Assembly (NCBI RefSeq): GCF_014322765.1
Contig: NZ_JAASTZ010000011.1
Coordinates: 1-64,000, forward strand
From: Listeria immobilis
Lineage (GTDB): Bacteria > Bacillota > Bacilli > Lactobacillales > Listeriaceae
Direction: 5' to 3'
DNA length: 64,000 bases
Shown one piece after another: positions 15,401 to 23,591 of the stretch. A program made the position numbers and the translations under genes. Position 1 is the first letter of the stretch. Each line of letters begins with the position of its first letter. The notes below the pieces were generated by a model. It saw only the letters and a list, made by a program, of their open reading frames with translations, was not told the origin of the DNA and made no database searches.

Positions 15401-18400
15401 AAGGAATCCCCTGCGAGACTTAAATCGGTAGCTGGTGTAGTACTTTTCACACCGCCGCGTGGTGGTTCAGAAGCTAGCTTACTCGTACCAGATGCGGTTT
15501 CTTTATCCACTCGGTAAGCGATAGAGTTATAAGCAATTTCACCGTTCCGTGGCGCATCGGTTGGAACAACCCCTTCAAAATGAAGGTCAATTTGGTCGCC
15601 TACTTTGAATTCGGTATTCGGTAATTTGATTCGGAAGCTTTTAACATCCGCCATGTTGGTTGGTGCGGTCATTTGCCACGCTGCACCAGGAACATCTTCC
15701 CCATCTGCATTAAATCGTTCTGGTGTGGTGCTAGTAGAATACTCGACGGTCGCAGTATCACTTTTCTTCCCATTAACGAGCACTTCGATTTCGCTTGTTG
15801 GGATGACGGAGAACTGCGAACCACGATCTCCGGTGCCAAGAACATATTGGTCGCCTACATAGGGTAAGATGTCGATAATTTCTAAGTTGTTCATATTTTT
15901 GGTTCCGTTATTTTTAAAATTTAAATTGTAGTCAACTTTTTTACCAGGAATTGTTGTTGCGGTGGTGGTGCTAACATCAACGAGTTCTTTATTCTCGCTT
16001 CCTTTGATTTTCATTTTGGTCGTTAAGCTGTTAGAAATACCTACGTTCGCGATCATTGTGGTGGATAAATACTTACTGGTAGTCACTCCAGGTAGTTTAG
16101 ATTGGAGTTCACTGGATAAGGTTTTAGCGCTGAGCCCATTGTTACCTGCACCATTTACGGTCCAGCTAGTATCCGTCATCGAGCCCATTCCAAATTCTAC
16201 TTTATTTTCACCACTGTTCACTTTATTTAGCTTAAAGTTTAAATCTATTGCCAACATTTCACATTGATTCAAACCTGGTGACAAACTGGTGTTAGGCGCC
16301 TCCCAGTAAAGCAACGTAGAACCGTCTGTTAGAGTTTCTTCACCACTAACATCTGCGGAAGCTTTTGGATAAAGTGTATCTATTCCATTACTCGGTGCGT
16401 ATGTGTAGTTTAAGACACTAGCATAAGGCTGTTGAATATAATTTCTTAATAAAGTTACATCCATCCCTTTTGGAACAATAACAAAAATATAGGGATTTTC
16501 TAATTTATTGGCATAACTCGCCAGACGAACAGATTGGGCAATACTATCCCCATTAAAGAAAATCGAGCTATCAAAATTTTGACCATAATAACTTACACTT
16601 GATGGATAAAATACAGCACCATTGATTTTAGCTGGACTAGTGGTTGGCTCCACTACCTGAATCGTTTTCTTTAAGGCATTGGTAGTTGCATCCACTGTTT
16701 TACTTGTTTTATCAAAATCGGTATAGGTTATTGATTCTGGTTGTAATACGAATGAGTCACCAGCTTTTATGCCAGTATTTTGAAGGCGAAATGTGCCTGG
16801 GCTATAAGGAGGTAAGTCACTTGTGCTTACAATACCATCTTTATAAGTAATTCGGTACTTTTCGATTCGTTGCGAAGATTGGTCCACTTTTGTCAAATCC
16901 CACCCACTTCGAGTATTGGCAGCCATCGCTTTCCATACACCATTTTGATAATACTCTAATTTCTTTATTGAGTTAAGAGAATTATTGTTGGGGATAAAAG
17001 AGAGTGGCTTGAGTCCTTCGGGAACCGGTGCAGTAATTTGTAAGTCATTTACTCCGGACATAGAAGAAGCTACTCTGGGTGTGAATCCCCATTCGATAAT
17101 ATCATTTTCAGACATACTGGTTTTGGAAACATAACTATCGACAGTTACAGTGGATTTTGGAGCAAGTGCAGTAGAGCTCACTTTTAAGGTTGTAACTAAA
17201 ACATCTTCATCATAGACATTTATAGTTCCTGTATAAACTGTACCTGCTACGGCATTTGCAGGCATGTTAGAAGATACTGTTAGTTGTACTTGGTTATACA
17301 TATTAGCATTAATTGGACCAAACTCTACTACTTGTTTTTCGGATGTATTGCTAATTTGAGTAGGTGCTCCATTAATCGCACTAAGGGAAGACCAATATTC
17401 ACCTGGTTTAATGATATTTAAATTAGACATACTAAAGTTAACAATACCTGCACCATTTTCTTTAAGATATTCTAATTTTAAATTTTTAAAGCTCTTATTC
17501 CCGCTACTCTTTTTAGTAATTGTGGGCCAAGTAATATCATACCCCTTTGGCATAAGCGAAAAAGATATGTTTCTACTTGGGGCAAAATCCCAACTGCCAT
17601 CTCCAGCAGTGATGGGTTCATATTCTTTATTCGTGTCACTTCCAGCAAACGTGACGCTTACTGTCTTCTCGACAGGTTCATAGGTATCTCCATTATTGTT
17701 TGAAGCAGAAAGAGTCGCTTTTAAGTCTTTTGTCTTTCCAGGTGATGCATCATAGCTAGCTCGAACGACAATAGGAATATCAAACGGTGCTCCACTTGGA
17801 ATGTTATCAACTAGATTAATAGTTAACTTATCTGTAGAAGAGCTATACGTTGCAGACTTCACATTCAGATTAGCCGCTATATTTTTTGGATAGTTCACTG
17901 GTTCTAGCCCGGAGCCAGTGAAATCAATTACAAGTTTCCCATCTTTTAATGTCGCTGAACCATCAAGAAAATTAATCGAGTAACTGACGGTCATTTGTTC
18001 CGTGTAATTGCTTAAGGTGGTTTTACTTGCTTCAGCTTGAAGTGAAAGTTTATCAGAAATAGACGAAGCAACTATTGGCTCATTTCTCAATAGATTGTTT
18101 CCTAATTTATTATTATCTTTAGGAAGTTCGCTTTCTGATTTTTGGATAACTAAATTTAAACTAGCAGCGATATTTGTGCCTGCTTTTAGTTCTAATTTAT
18201 AGTTACCTGCTTTAGAAGCAATCAATAATAGAGATATTTTGTCTCCTGTTCCTGTAATTGTTACCTCATTCTTGGTTTTACCATAATCGATATTTTCAGT
18301 GATTTTTTTTGTATCGAGTTGCAGTTGTTCCGGCAGAACTAATGTGTAGACTTGACCTTTTACAGTGTTTTGGATGATTACTTCATTGTTATTTAGACCT

Positions 18401-18543
18401 GTATTTTCAGAGGACACTTGCATCTCCACGCTATCTTGTTGCGTCTTAGTCTCGGTTGCACTGGCTATAATGAATGTGGGGGCGACCGTTGCTTGTACTA
18501 AAATAGCACCTGCTAAGACGCCTGAGAAAATTTTTCTAATCAT
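12469..18543 (-). CDS. Giant sortase-anchored surface protein (SdrD-B and Ig-like repeats, IPETG motif)
   Basis: 2,024 residues. The start is the ATG at 18543 with AAAGGAG upstream, giving a signal peptide (MIRKIFSGVLAGAILVQA). Residues to about 1030 are adhesin-like beta-rich repeats, including a DUF11-like part. At about 1039 an SdrD-B/Cna-B-type domain starts with GDSFIDLNKNGVQDSGENG, a likely calcium-binding loop. From about 1290 to 1960 there are roughly eight Ig-like modules of DUF5011 style, each ending in a pattern like GTYxVTxxAxDxxGN. The C-terminus has the sorting signal: IPETG, a hydrophobic helix and RRKKAK. The first motif position is Ile rather than Leu. It resembles the ~2,040-residue L. 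monocytogenes Lmo0842 from memory. Probable role is adhesion or matrix binding, not proven. Confidence 0.88.
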   Translation of the reverse strand: MIRKIFSGVLAGAILVQATVAPTFIIASATETKTQQDSVEMQVSSENTGLNNNEVIIQNTVKGQVYTLVLPEQLQLDTKKITENIDYGKTKNEVTITGTGDKISLLLIASKAGNYKLELKAGTNIAASLNLVIQKSESELPKDNNKLGNNLLRNEPIVASSISDKLSLQAEASKTTLSNYTEQMTVSYSINFLDGSATLKDGKLVIDFTGSGLEPVNYPKNIAANLNVKSATYSSSTDKLTINLVDNIPSGAPFDIPIVVRASYDASPGKTKDLKATLSASNNNGDTYEPVEKTVSVTFAGSDTNKEYEPITAGDGSWDFAPSRNISFSLMPKGYDITWPTITKKSSGNKSFKNLKLEYLKENGAGIVNFSMSNLNIIKPGEYWSSLSAINGAPTQISNTSEKQVVEFGPINANMYNQVQLTVSSNMPANAVAGTVYTGTINVYDEDVLVTTLKVSSTALAPKSTVTVDSYVSKTSMSENDIIEWGFTPRVASSMSGVNDLQITAPVPEGLKPLSFIPNNNSLNSIKKLEYYQNGVWKAMAANTRSGWDLTKVDQSSQRIEKYRITYKDGIVSTSDLPPYSPGTFRLQNTGIKAGDSFVLQPESITYTDFDKTSKTVDATTNALKKTIQVVEPTTSPAKINGAVFYPSSVSYYGQNFDSSIFFNGDSIAQSVRLASYANKLENPYIFVIVPKGMDVTLLRNYIQQPYASVLNYTYAPSNGIDTLYPKASADVSGEETLTDGSTLLYWEAPNTSLSPGLNQCEMLAIDLNFKLNKVNSGENKVEFGMGSMTDTSWTVNGAGNNGLSAKTLSSELQSKLPGVTTSKYLSTTMIANVGISNSLTTKMKIKGSENKELVDVSTTTATTIPGKKVDYNLNFKNNGTKNMNNLEIIDILPYVGDQYVLGTGDRGSQFSVIPTSEIEVLVNGKKSDTATVEYSTSTTPERFNADGEDVPGAAWQMTAPTNMADVKSFRIKLPNTEFKVGDQIDLHFEGVVPTDAPRNGEIAYNSIAYRVDKETASGTSKLASEPPRGGVKSTTPATDLSLAGDSFIDLNKNGVQDSGENGLNSVQLDLYKKENGEWEKTDTIYTSPDSANQKNGLFNFAGLRNGTYKIAAHLPNKNADFVTTGNNKVVVDTKDASLGWLTKNDSTEFTIDDLASGNQKAITGIQLPIYMSTPVQGAVIFMNKAGERKITPYGEGYQVSLLDEDGKEVKPTVTTNSKGEFAFRDVVIQSPVNYTLQVTAPSGTKIVYAPQNIAFNRTTGVYALNNLTPGVGNTSEIYITDDGLPTTTIELDRTVSPKAITIDSKDTATEVTNKWTVEDEQGVLVYEGTGKIIRIPNDEGTYTATNTATDEAGNTATAQKTFDMDNTAPVLAINPDASIEVNSTEADINWVKPLIATANDAHDGAITPTIDYRQVVWNELGTYPVTIQATDASGNESTQTVQVQVVDTIAPTILVTNNKLTYTVEDMRALTEQDLFKAAGLIGGDNYDLAPGQAPQPNKRPMIFTSDFNTVFDAISTVKKGSYQVQVNLEDSSGNEAIPQTISIIVQDTEAPVITADDVTYHINASKTEADFLQDAHVKVTDNNDDAKDLTVSTDFATQVHFAKPGKYEVTISAIDTAGNESTKKVQVQVEKDKPVISTDKEITYQGKTNVSEAKFLSDIHATVTDELEKDVPVTSNFSQKVNQHKVGSYEVTLNAKDSYGNKANPVIVYVQIENKVAPTLENVTDQTMEATNQMPALSTVFGIQATDYMTGEALKISYTPGQPIQGNVPGTYTIKVSTKDTVGNTAETTATLTIVDTTAPSFTTSKTTKQLEINTKAPNWLTFFGIEASDIVDGKVTKEVQVDAKEVNLAKLGTYHIYFMATDQAGNAAKRLTTTVQVVDTSLPELMVTKDKISYPKGKTVSEIQFLQDIGASATDNNGDVTITTDINKSVNWNQSGTYKVTVTATDSSGNVTKKTIQVTIQGDKSAVVIPSESSNHQNNNDSSKNKKNIPETGDTWNTMLLLTGIILLLIGIWLFRRKKAK

Positions 18544-18712
18544 TTGTTCGCTCCTTTTAGGATTATATTGTTGCATCTAGTTCTATAATATCCTGCTCGC
18601 CCCTTATATTTTTGGCTATATTCATAAAAAAATAAGCCATTTCCCCTTTTTATGAAGAATTAGTGAATAATATGAGAAAATTCACTTTATTATTTTGCTA
18701 ATTTGCATAAAA

Positions 18713-18747
18713 ATAAGCCCTAATCGTGTTTACGACTAGGACTTACA
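18713..18747 (-). terminator. Terminator of the MucBP surface protein gene
   Basis: Inverted repeat TAAGTCCTAGTCG...CGATTAGGGCTTA followed on the minus strand by TTTTTA, just after the stop codon at 18756. Confidence 0.75.
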
Positions 18748-18755
18748 TGAAAAAT

Positions 18756-20231
18756 TTATTTAATTTTTTTTCGGGCAGTAATCATATAACCCGCGCCTAT
18801 TATTAATGTGATTCCAATAATTAAAGGAGTATTACTACTTGTATCCCCTGTTTTTGGAAGCGAATTTGGCATTTTTGTTAGACTTTGACTTGTAGCAAGA
18901 TTCGCTTTTTCCGTGCTCTTGCTCGCAATTCCAGTTAATTTTAAAGGTTCCCTTGGAATTATTTTCGCATTATCTTTGTTCTTAGTATACACATACAATA
19001 CATCTTGTGCGCTAGTGGTAAATGTTCCAATTTTATTGGTAGGTTGTTTAGTTAATGTGTAACCAACAAAAGATTTTGCTTCTGTTTCAAAAATTTCTCC
19101 AACATTTCCTTTTAAAATAATCGAATCAGAAAGGACATTTCCATTTGTATCTTCATAGGATACCGTTACATCTTCTGCAACAATCGGTTTCGTTTTCTCA
19201 TAAATATAGTGAACGGATTGTGCTTCCGTCGTAAATGTTCCGGTGCTATTAGCGGGTTTCTTTGTTAGTGTATAGCCAACAAAAGATTTTGCTTCTGTTT
19301 CATATGATGTACCTAAATTACCAGTTAAAATGATTGGTCCCATTAAAGTCTTACCATCAGTAGCCTGATAAGTTACTGTTATATCTTGAGCAATAGCTGG
19401 TGGAGTAACTTTTTTATATTTGTAAATGACTGTTTGTGCGTCTGCAGAAAAGATTCCAGATTGGTTGGATGGCGTTTCAGCAAGTTCGTATCCATCAATC
19501 GTTTTAGCAGCTGCTTGATAAGAAGCTCCGATGTTTCCAGTGAGAGTTTCTGATTGGGCAATGGCTTGATTGGTTGCTTCATCAATATACTGAACAGTAA
19601 CATTTTCACCTATAGATGGAGCTATTTCGTACACATAATTCACTTCTGTTACTTCAGTATTCGTTGTAAATGTCCCAGTTGCGTTATTGGGAGTTATTTT
19701 TAGCTGATAGCCATCAATTACTTTTGGTGTGGTGGTATAACTTTCACCGATTTTACCTTTTAGTGTATCAGAATTAGTTAATGGTTGACTAGCTTCATCT
19801 AGATAATTAACTTGAATCTCAGCTTTTTCAATAGGTGTAAATGGTCCCGCCATTTTGTAAGATTCTTGTCCAGGGTAAGCAACTGGATCTAATACGTTTC
19901 CTGTAATAGCAAAATAATTTAATGTGTCTCCTGCTTCAAGCGTTTTTGGTAACTTAAGACGGAAGTAAGTGTCGTTTTCAACCGTATAATCAAACACGTT
20001 GTATTGTTTATTGTTTAAAAAGACAAATGCTCCATTACCAGGATAATGCATGGGAACTTCTTGTTGTAATGTTCCGGTTATATAGTCATCACCAATATAA
20101 AGTTGATCAACTTGTGGAGCAGGAATATTTAACATTAATGGGGCTGCTTTGGCAGTATAAGGGACTAAAGTCATACTCACGATGGAAAATAATAAAAGAA
20201 ATGATATATATAGTTTTCTTCGCTGTTTCAT
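18756..20231 (-). CDS. LPXTG-anchored MucBP-repeat surface protein
   Basis: 491 residues: signal peptide (about 1-29, ending TAKA), an N-terminal domain of about 110 residues, four MucBP repeats of about 70 residues (roughly 135-420), a Ser/Lys-rich linker, then LPKTG, a hydrophobic helix and ARKKIK. Each repeat follows the pattern VxVxYxDxxG...GxxGxxYxTxAKxxxGYxL. MucBP domains bind mucin-type glycans, so the protein likely sits on the cell wall and contacts host or environmental glycoproteins. ATG start with AGGAGGTC upstream. In L. monocytogenes a similar MucBP protein (lmo1413, from memory) lies at the same place. Repeats 3 and 4 are nearly identical over part of their length. Confidence 0.9.
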   Translation of the reverse strand: MKQRRKLYISFLLLFSIVSMTLVPYTAKAAPLMLNIPAPQVDQLYIGDDYITGTLQQEVPMHYPGNGAFVFLNNKQYNVFDYTVENDTYFRLKLPKTLEAGDTLNYFAITGNVLDPVAYPGQESYKMAGPFTPIEKAEIQVNYLDEASQPLTNSDTLKGKIGESYTTTPKVIDGYQLKITPNNATGTFTTNTEVTEVNYVYEIAPSIGENVTVQYIDEATNQAIAQSETLTGNIGASYQAAAKTIDGYELAETPSNQSGIFSADAQTVIYKYKKVTPPAIAQDITVTYQATDGKTLMGPIILTGNLGTSYETEAKSFVGYTLTKKPANSTGTFTTEAQSVHYIYEKTKPIVAEDVTVSYEDTNGNVLSDSIILKGNVGEIFETEAKSFVGYTLTKQPTNKIGTFTTSAQDVLYVYTKNKDNAKIIPREPLKLTGIASKSTEKANLATSQSLTKMPNSLPKTGDTSSNTPLIIGITLIIGAGYMITARKKIK

Positions 20232-20363
20232 TAAAGACCTCCTGTTTCTCTGAATATACTATATTCTAGCACTAAAGAGATTCAGTATTGAGGCTAATAG
20301 GCACTTTTCATAATATTGACACATAAATATTCACACTTTAGACACAAATGAATAGTGGAAATA

Positions 20364-20397
20364 AAAAGCTAATGCAAGAAATTCTTGACATTAGCTT
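20364..20397 (-). terminator. Terminator of the acetyl-CoA acetyltransferase gene
   Basis: Long hairpin AAGCTAATG...CATTAGCTT with additional pairing CAAGAA/TTCTTG inside, followed by TTTTTA on the minus strand. Confidence 0.8.
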
Positions 20398-20415
20398 CGC
20401 AATGTATTTTTTATT

Positions 20416-21585
20416 TTATGCTTTTTCAACCACTATCGCAATTCCTATTCCACCACCGATACACAAAGAGGCTAGACCAGTTTGCTTGTTTTCGTGTTTT
20501 AATTCATTTAATAATGATACGACAATGCGTGCTCCAGAAGCGCCAATTGGGTGCCCTAATGCAATAGCACCGCCATAAATATTTAATTTATTTTCTGGAA
20601 TTTCAAGGTCTCTAGCAACAGCAACCGATTGAGAAGCAAATGCCTCATTAAGATGGAATAAATCTATGTCATTAATCGAGTAGCCGCCTTTAGTTAAAGC
20701 TTCATTAACAGCGTAGTATGGCGCATATCCCATAATTGCAGGATCAACACCGACTTCTGATGTAACCTTAATTGTTGCTAAATAAGGAATATTTTCTGCT
20801 ATAGCTTTTTCTTTAGACATTAAAATAATGGCAGAAGCACCATCGTTAATACCAGATGCGTTCCCTGCTGTTACCGTTCCCCCTTCTTTGAAAGCGCTTT
20901 TTAGTGTAGCAAGCTTTTCTAAAGTCGAATTAGCACGAATGGTTTCATCTTTTTGGAAAAAAGCTCCATCTGTAAGTTGTACTGGAATAATTTCATCTTC
21001 AAAAAGATTTTTTTCTTGGGCTCTAGCTGCTTTCATTTGCGAATTATGAGCGAAGGCATCTTGTTCTTCACGCGACACAGCAAATTTTTCTGCAACGTTT
21101 TCAGCGGTAATTCCCATATGGTATTCGCCAAATACATCGGTTAAACCATCGATTAACATACTATTTTTTAGGTTTTTAGGATTGAATTCTTCCTCAACTA
21201 ATTCAGGATTAAGTAATAACGGTGCTTGGGACATATTTTCAGTCCCTCCTACTACAACAATATCTGCTTCTCCTAGTTGGATTGCTTGTTTACCAAACAT
21301 AATGGATTTTAGACCAGATCCACAAACTTCATTAATAGTTACACCTGGTACTTGATAAGGAATTCCTGCATTAATAGCGATTTGTCGAGCTACATTCTGG
21401 CCAAGACCAGCTTGTAGCACATTACCAAATATAACTTGATCTACTTTTTCAGGTGCAATGTTGGTTCTTTCTAGTAGGCCTTTTACAACGGTTGTTCCTA
21501 GTTCTACTGCATTTACATCTTTTAAACTTCCACCAAATTTTCCGATTGGTGTTCGAGCGGCATCTATTATAACTACTTCGTTCAT
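20416..21585 (-). CDS. Acetyl-CoA C-acetyltransferase (thiolase)
   Basis: 389 residues, the standard thiolase length. It condenses two acetyl-CoA to acetoacetyl-CoA in the cytoplasm. Both active-site cysteines are visible (NEVCGSGLKS about residue 88 and SLCIGGGIG near the C-terminus), as is the catalytic His motif GGAIALGHPIGASG. ATG start at 21585 with AAAGGAG upstream. It is divergent from HMG-CoA synthase, so the first two steps of the mevalonate route to isoprenoids are neighbours. It may also serve fatty-acid or butanoate metabolism. Confidence 0.92.
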   Translation of the reverse strand: MNEVVIIDAARTPIGKFGGSLKDVNAVELGTTVVKGLLERTNIAPEKVDQVIFGNVLQAGLGQNVARQIAINAGIPYQVPGVTINEVCGSGLKSIMFGKQAIQLGEADIVVVGGTENMSQAPLLLNPELVEEEFNPKNLKNSMLIDGLTDVFGEYHMGITAENVAEKFAVSREEQDAFAHNSQMKAARAQEKNLFEDEIIPVQLTDGAFFQKDETIRANSTLEKLATLKSAFKEGGTVTAGNASGINDGASAIILMSKEKAIAENIPYLATIKVTSEVGVDPAIMGYAPYYAVNEALTKGGYSINDIDLFHLNEAFASQSVAVARDLEIPENKLNIYGGAIALGHPIGASGARIVVSLLNELKHENKQTGLASLCIGGGIGIAIVVEKA

Positions 21586-21667
21586 AGCAAACTCCTTTAA
21601 ATGTAATAATGTATTAGTTATTATATCATGAAACTTGCTAAAAACTCACTAGATTAAGCCCGATGTA

Positions 21668-21696
21668 TTGTATTTTCCTTCTTTTTCTACTAAAAT
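21668..21696 (+). promoter_or_regulatory. Promoter of the HMG-CoA synthase gene
   Basis: TTGTAT (21668-21673), 17-bp spacer, TAAAAT (21691-21696), about 44 bases before the start codon. Confidence 0.5.
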
Positions 21697-21739
21697 TAAA
21701 GTACTTACAAATAAAATATAAAGGACTTGAGACGAACAT

Positions 21740-22906
21740 ATGAAAATTGGAATTGATAAGATAGGTTTTTATACTCCGGCGTTTTATGTGGATATGGTAG
21801 AACTTGCTGAAGCGAGAAATATTGATCCGAATAAATTTACGATTGGAATTGGTCAAGATAAAATGGCCTTTGCTCCGATCACCCAAGACTCCGTTACAAT
21901 GGGAGCAAATGCAGCAAGACAAATTTTAGATGAAGCTGATTTGAAAGCGATTGATATGGTTATTTTAGCAACAGAATCGGGAATTGATGAATCAAAAGCT
22001 GGAGCGGTTTATATTCATCGTTTACTTGGTATTCAACCTTTCTCACGTGCGATTGAAATAAAAGAAGCTTGTTATGGGGCAACTGCTGGGATTAATTTAG
22101 CGAAAGATTATGTAGCAAAAAACCCTGAGAGTAAAGTATTAGTTATTGGTTCTGACATTGCTCGTTACGGCCTTTCTACAGCTGGTGAAGCAACACAAGG
22201 TGCTGGAGCAGTTGCTATGGTTGTTTCCGCTAATCCACGCTGTATTGCGCTCCAAGATGATAATGTGTTTTATACAGAGGATATTATGGATTTCTGGCGC
22301 CCTGTCTATTCTGAATATGCATGTGTTGAAGGAAAATATTCCACAGAACAATATATTCATTTCTTTGATACAATTTGGACGAGGTATACAGAAAAATTCA
22401 ATCAAAAATTGGAAGATTTTGCAGCTATTTGCTTTCATTTACCTTATACGAAAATGGGCAAAAAAGCGTTAGATTTAATTATTGAAACAGCACCACCAGC
22501 AGTACAAGAAAAATTATTGGAAAACTATCGACTAAGCACTTTATATAGCCGGAACATCGGTAATATTTATACCGGTTCTTTATATTTAAGCTTTATCTCG
22601 CTATTAGACCATCAAAGTAACTTACAAGAAAATGATAAAATTGGTTTCTTTAGTTATGGCTCAGGCGCAGTTGGCGAGTTTTTCCATGGTGTACTACAAC
22701 CAGGTTTTAAAAAATATCTTCAAACACAGACACATGAGGAATTATTAAATAACCGCTCTAAATTAGCGATTACCGAATATGAAACTAAATTTAAACAACA
22801 ATTACCAAAAGATGGCTCAACACTTGAAATCAATCCATCAAGCGACCCAGCTGAAATAATGTTAACTGGAATTCAAGATCACAGACGACAATATGTAAGA
22901 AAATAA
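21740..22906 (+). CDS. mvaS: Hydroxymethylglutaryl-CoA synthase
   Basis: 388 residues, the usual size for bacterial MvaS. It starts MKIGIDKIGFYTP and has the catalytic Cys in KEACYGATAG (about residue 110), plus conserved segments GDKMAF-like GQDKMAFAP and LPYTKMGKKAL. It condenses acetoacetyl-CoA with acetyl-CoA to HMG-CoA, the committed entry to the mevalonate pathway. The ATG at 21740 has a weak Shine-Dalgarno (AAGGACTTGAG). Its substrate-forming thiolase is encoded divergently. The two last genes of the alternative MEP route (ispG, ispH) are not at their usual places in this window, so this pathway may be the main isoprenoid supply. Confidence 0.93.
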   Translation: MKIGIDKIGFYTPAFYVDMVELAEARNIDPNKFTIGIGQDKMAFAPITQDSVTMGANAARQILDEADLKAIDMVILATESGIDESKAGAVYIHRLLGIQPFSRAIEIKEACYGATAGINLAKDYVAKNPESKVLVIGSDIARYGLSTAGEATQGAGAVAMVVSANPRCIALQDDNVFYTEDIMDFWRPVYSEYACVEGKYSTEQYIHFFDTIWTRYTEKFNQKLEDFAAICFHLPYTKMGKKALDLIIETAPPAVQEKLLENYRLSTLYSRNIGNIYTGSLYLSFISLLDHQSNLQENDKIGFFSYGSGAVGEFFHGVLQPGFKKYLQTQTHEELLNNRSKLAITEYETKFKQQLPKDGSTLEINPSSDPAEIMLTGIQDHRRQYVRK

Positions 22907-22910
22907 CAGA

Positions 22911-22948
22911 AAAACCGACGAAGCTAAATTAGCTAGTCGGTTTTATTT
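22911..22948. terminator. Bidirectional terminator shared by mvaS and the VanZ-like gene
   Basis: AAAACCGAC / GTCGGTTTT arms with an inner AGCTAAATTAGCT hairpin and T-runs on both sides. The last codons and stop of the VanZ-like gene lie inside the hairpin. Confidence 0.85.
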
Positions 22949-23522
22949 TGTAGTTTTTTCTTATATTCAAAAAACGAATAAGCATATATCCAAACATAAT
23001 ACCAGAAACATTTAAAAATACATCCCCTGTATCAAAGTAACCTACATGCAAAATATATTGAGCGCCCTCTATCGCAAAAATCATCATCATGGCGTAAAGT
23101 ATTGCTTTGATAAATCCTACTTTTTTTAATAAGAAGCCAATTGGAATAAAAGCTAGCACATTCCCAATAATAATTACACGTAAATTTCCTGATAAAAAAG
23201 TATCGATAAAACCAAAAGTATCACTAGAAAACCCTTGCGTATTCGAGGCTTTACCAAACAATAAACAAAGGAGAATGCCAAAATAAATCATATAGCAAAG
23301 GACAAGTAACGCTTTATTAATTTTCCAATTTATTAATTGAACAGTAACAAAATAAAGTAACAAAGCTGTGATGCCAACTGTAATATAGCCCATATGACTA
23401 ACTGAGGCCATGACATGCTTTAAGTAAAAGTAGAGCCATTCCTGGAACCAGGAAAAATACATTGCCACTGCTGCAAAAACAGACATAATTGGTAGAATTA
23501 GAATAATAAAGTATCTTTTCAT
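22929..23522 (-). CDS. VanZ-like family membrane protein
   Basis: 197 residues with about five hydrophobic helices (for example FIILILPIMSVFAAVAMYF, ALLVLCYMIYFGILLCLLF). The conserved VanZ-family pattern is FxPxGFLL (LAFIPIGFLLKK) followed by EGAQYILHVGYFDTGDVFLN. VanZ in enterococci lowers teicoplanin susceptibility by an unknown mechanism. Most chromosomal homologues like this one have no proven role, so glycopeptide resistance should not be assumed. ATG start with a GGGAGG-type site upstream. The stop codon falls inside the shared terminator with mvaS. Confidence 0.8.
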   Translation of the reverse strand: MKRYFIILILPIMSVFAAVAMYFSWFQEWLYFYLKHVMASVSHMGYITVGITALLLYFVTVQLINWKINKALLVLCYMIYFGILLCLLFGKASNTQGFSSDTFGFIDTFLSGNLRVIIIGNVLAFIPIGFLLKKVGFIKAILYAMMMIFAIEGAQYILHVGYFDTGDVFLNVSGIMFGYMLIRFLNIRKNYKIKPTS

Positions 23523-23591
23523 CCTGGCTTCCTCCCTTTCAAAAGTTACATTTAGAATAACATTTGAATATAAGGACTTTCTTAAAAGGAA

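Noticed and set aside
12400-18580. Many plus-strand ORFs (for example 13810-14118, 15962-16267, 17411-17683) inside the giant surface protein
   Set aside because: Antisense shadows of a long intact gene with signal peptide and sorting signal; none has a convincing start or family.
19379-19609. A 76-residue minus-strand ORF inside the MucBP gene
   Set aside because: Alternate-frame shadow of the repeat region on the same strand.
22139-22472. ORFs on both strands inside mvaS (22139-22438 minus, 22146-22472 plus)
   Set aside because: Shadows of the well-supported mvaS gene.
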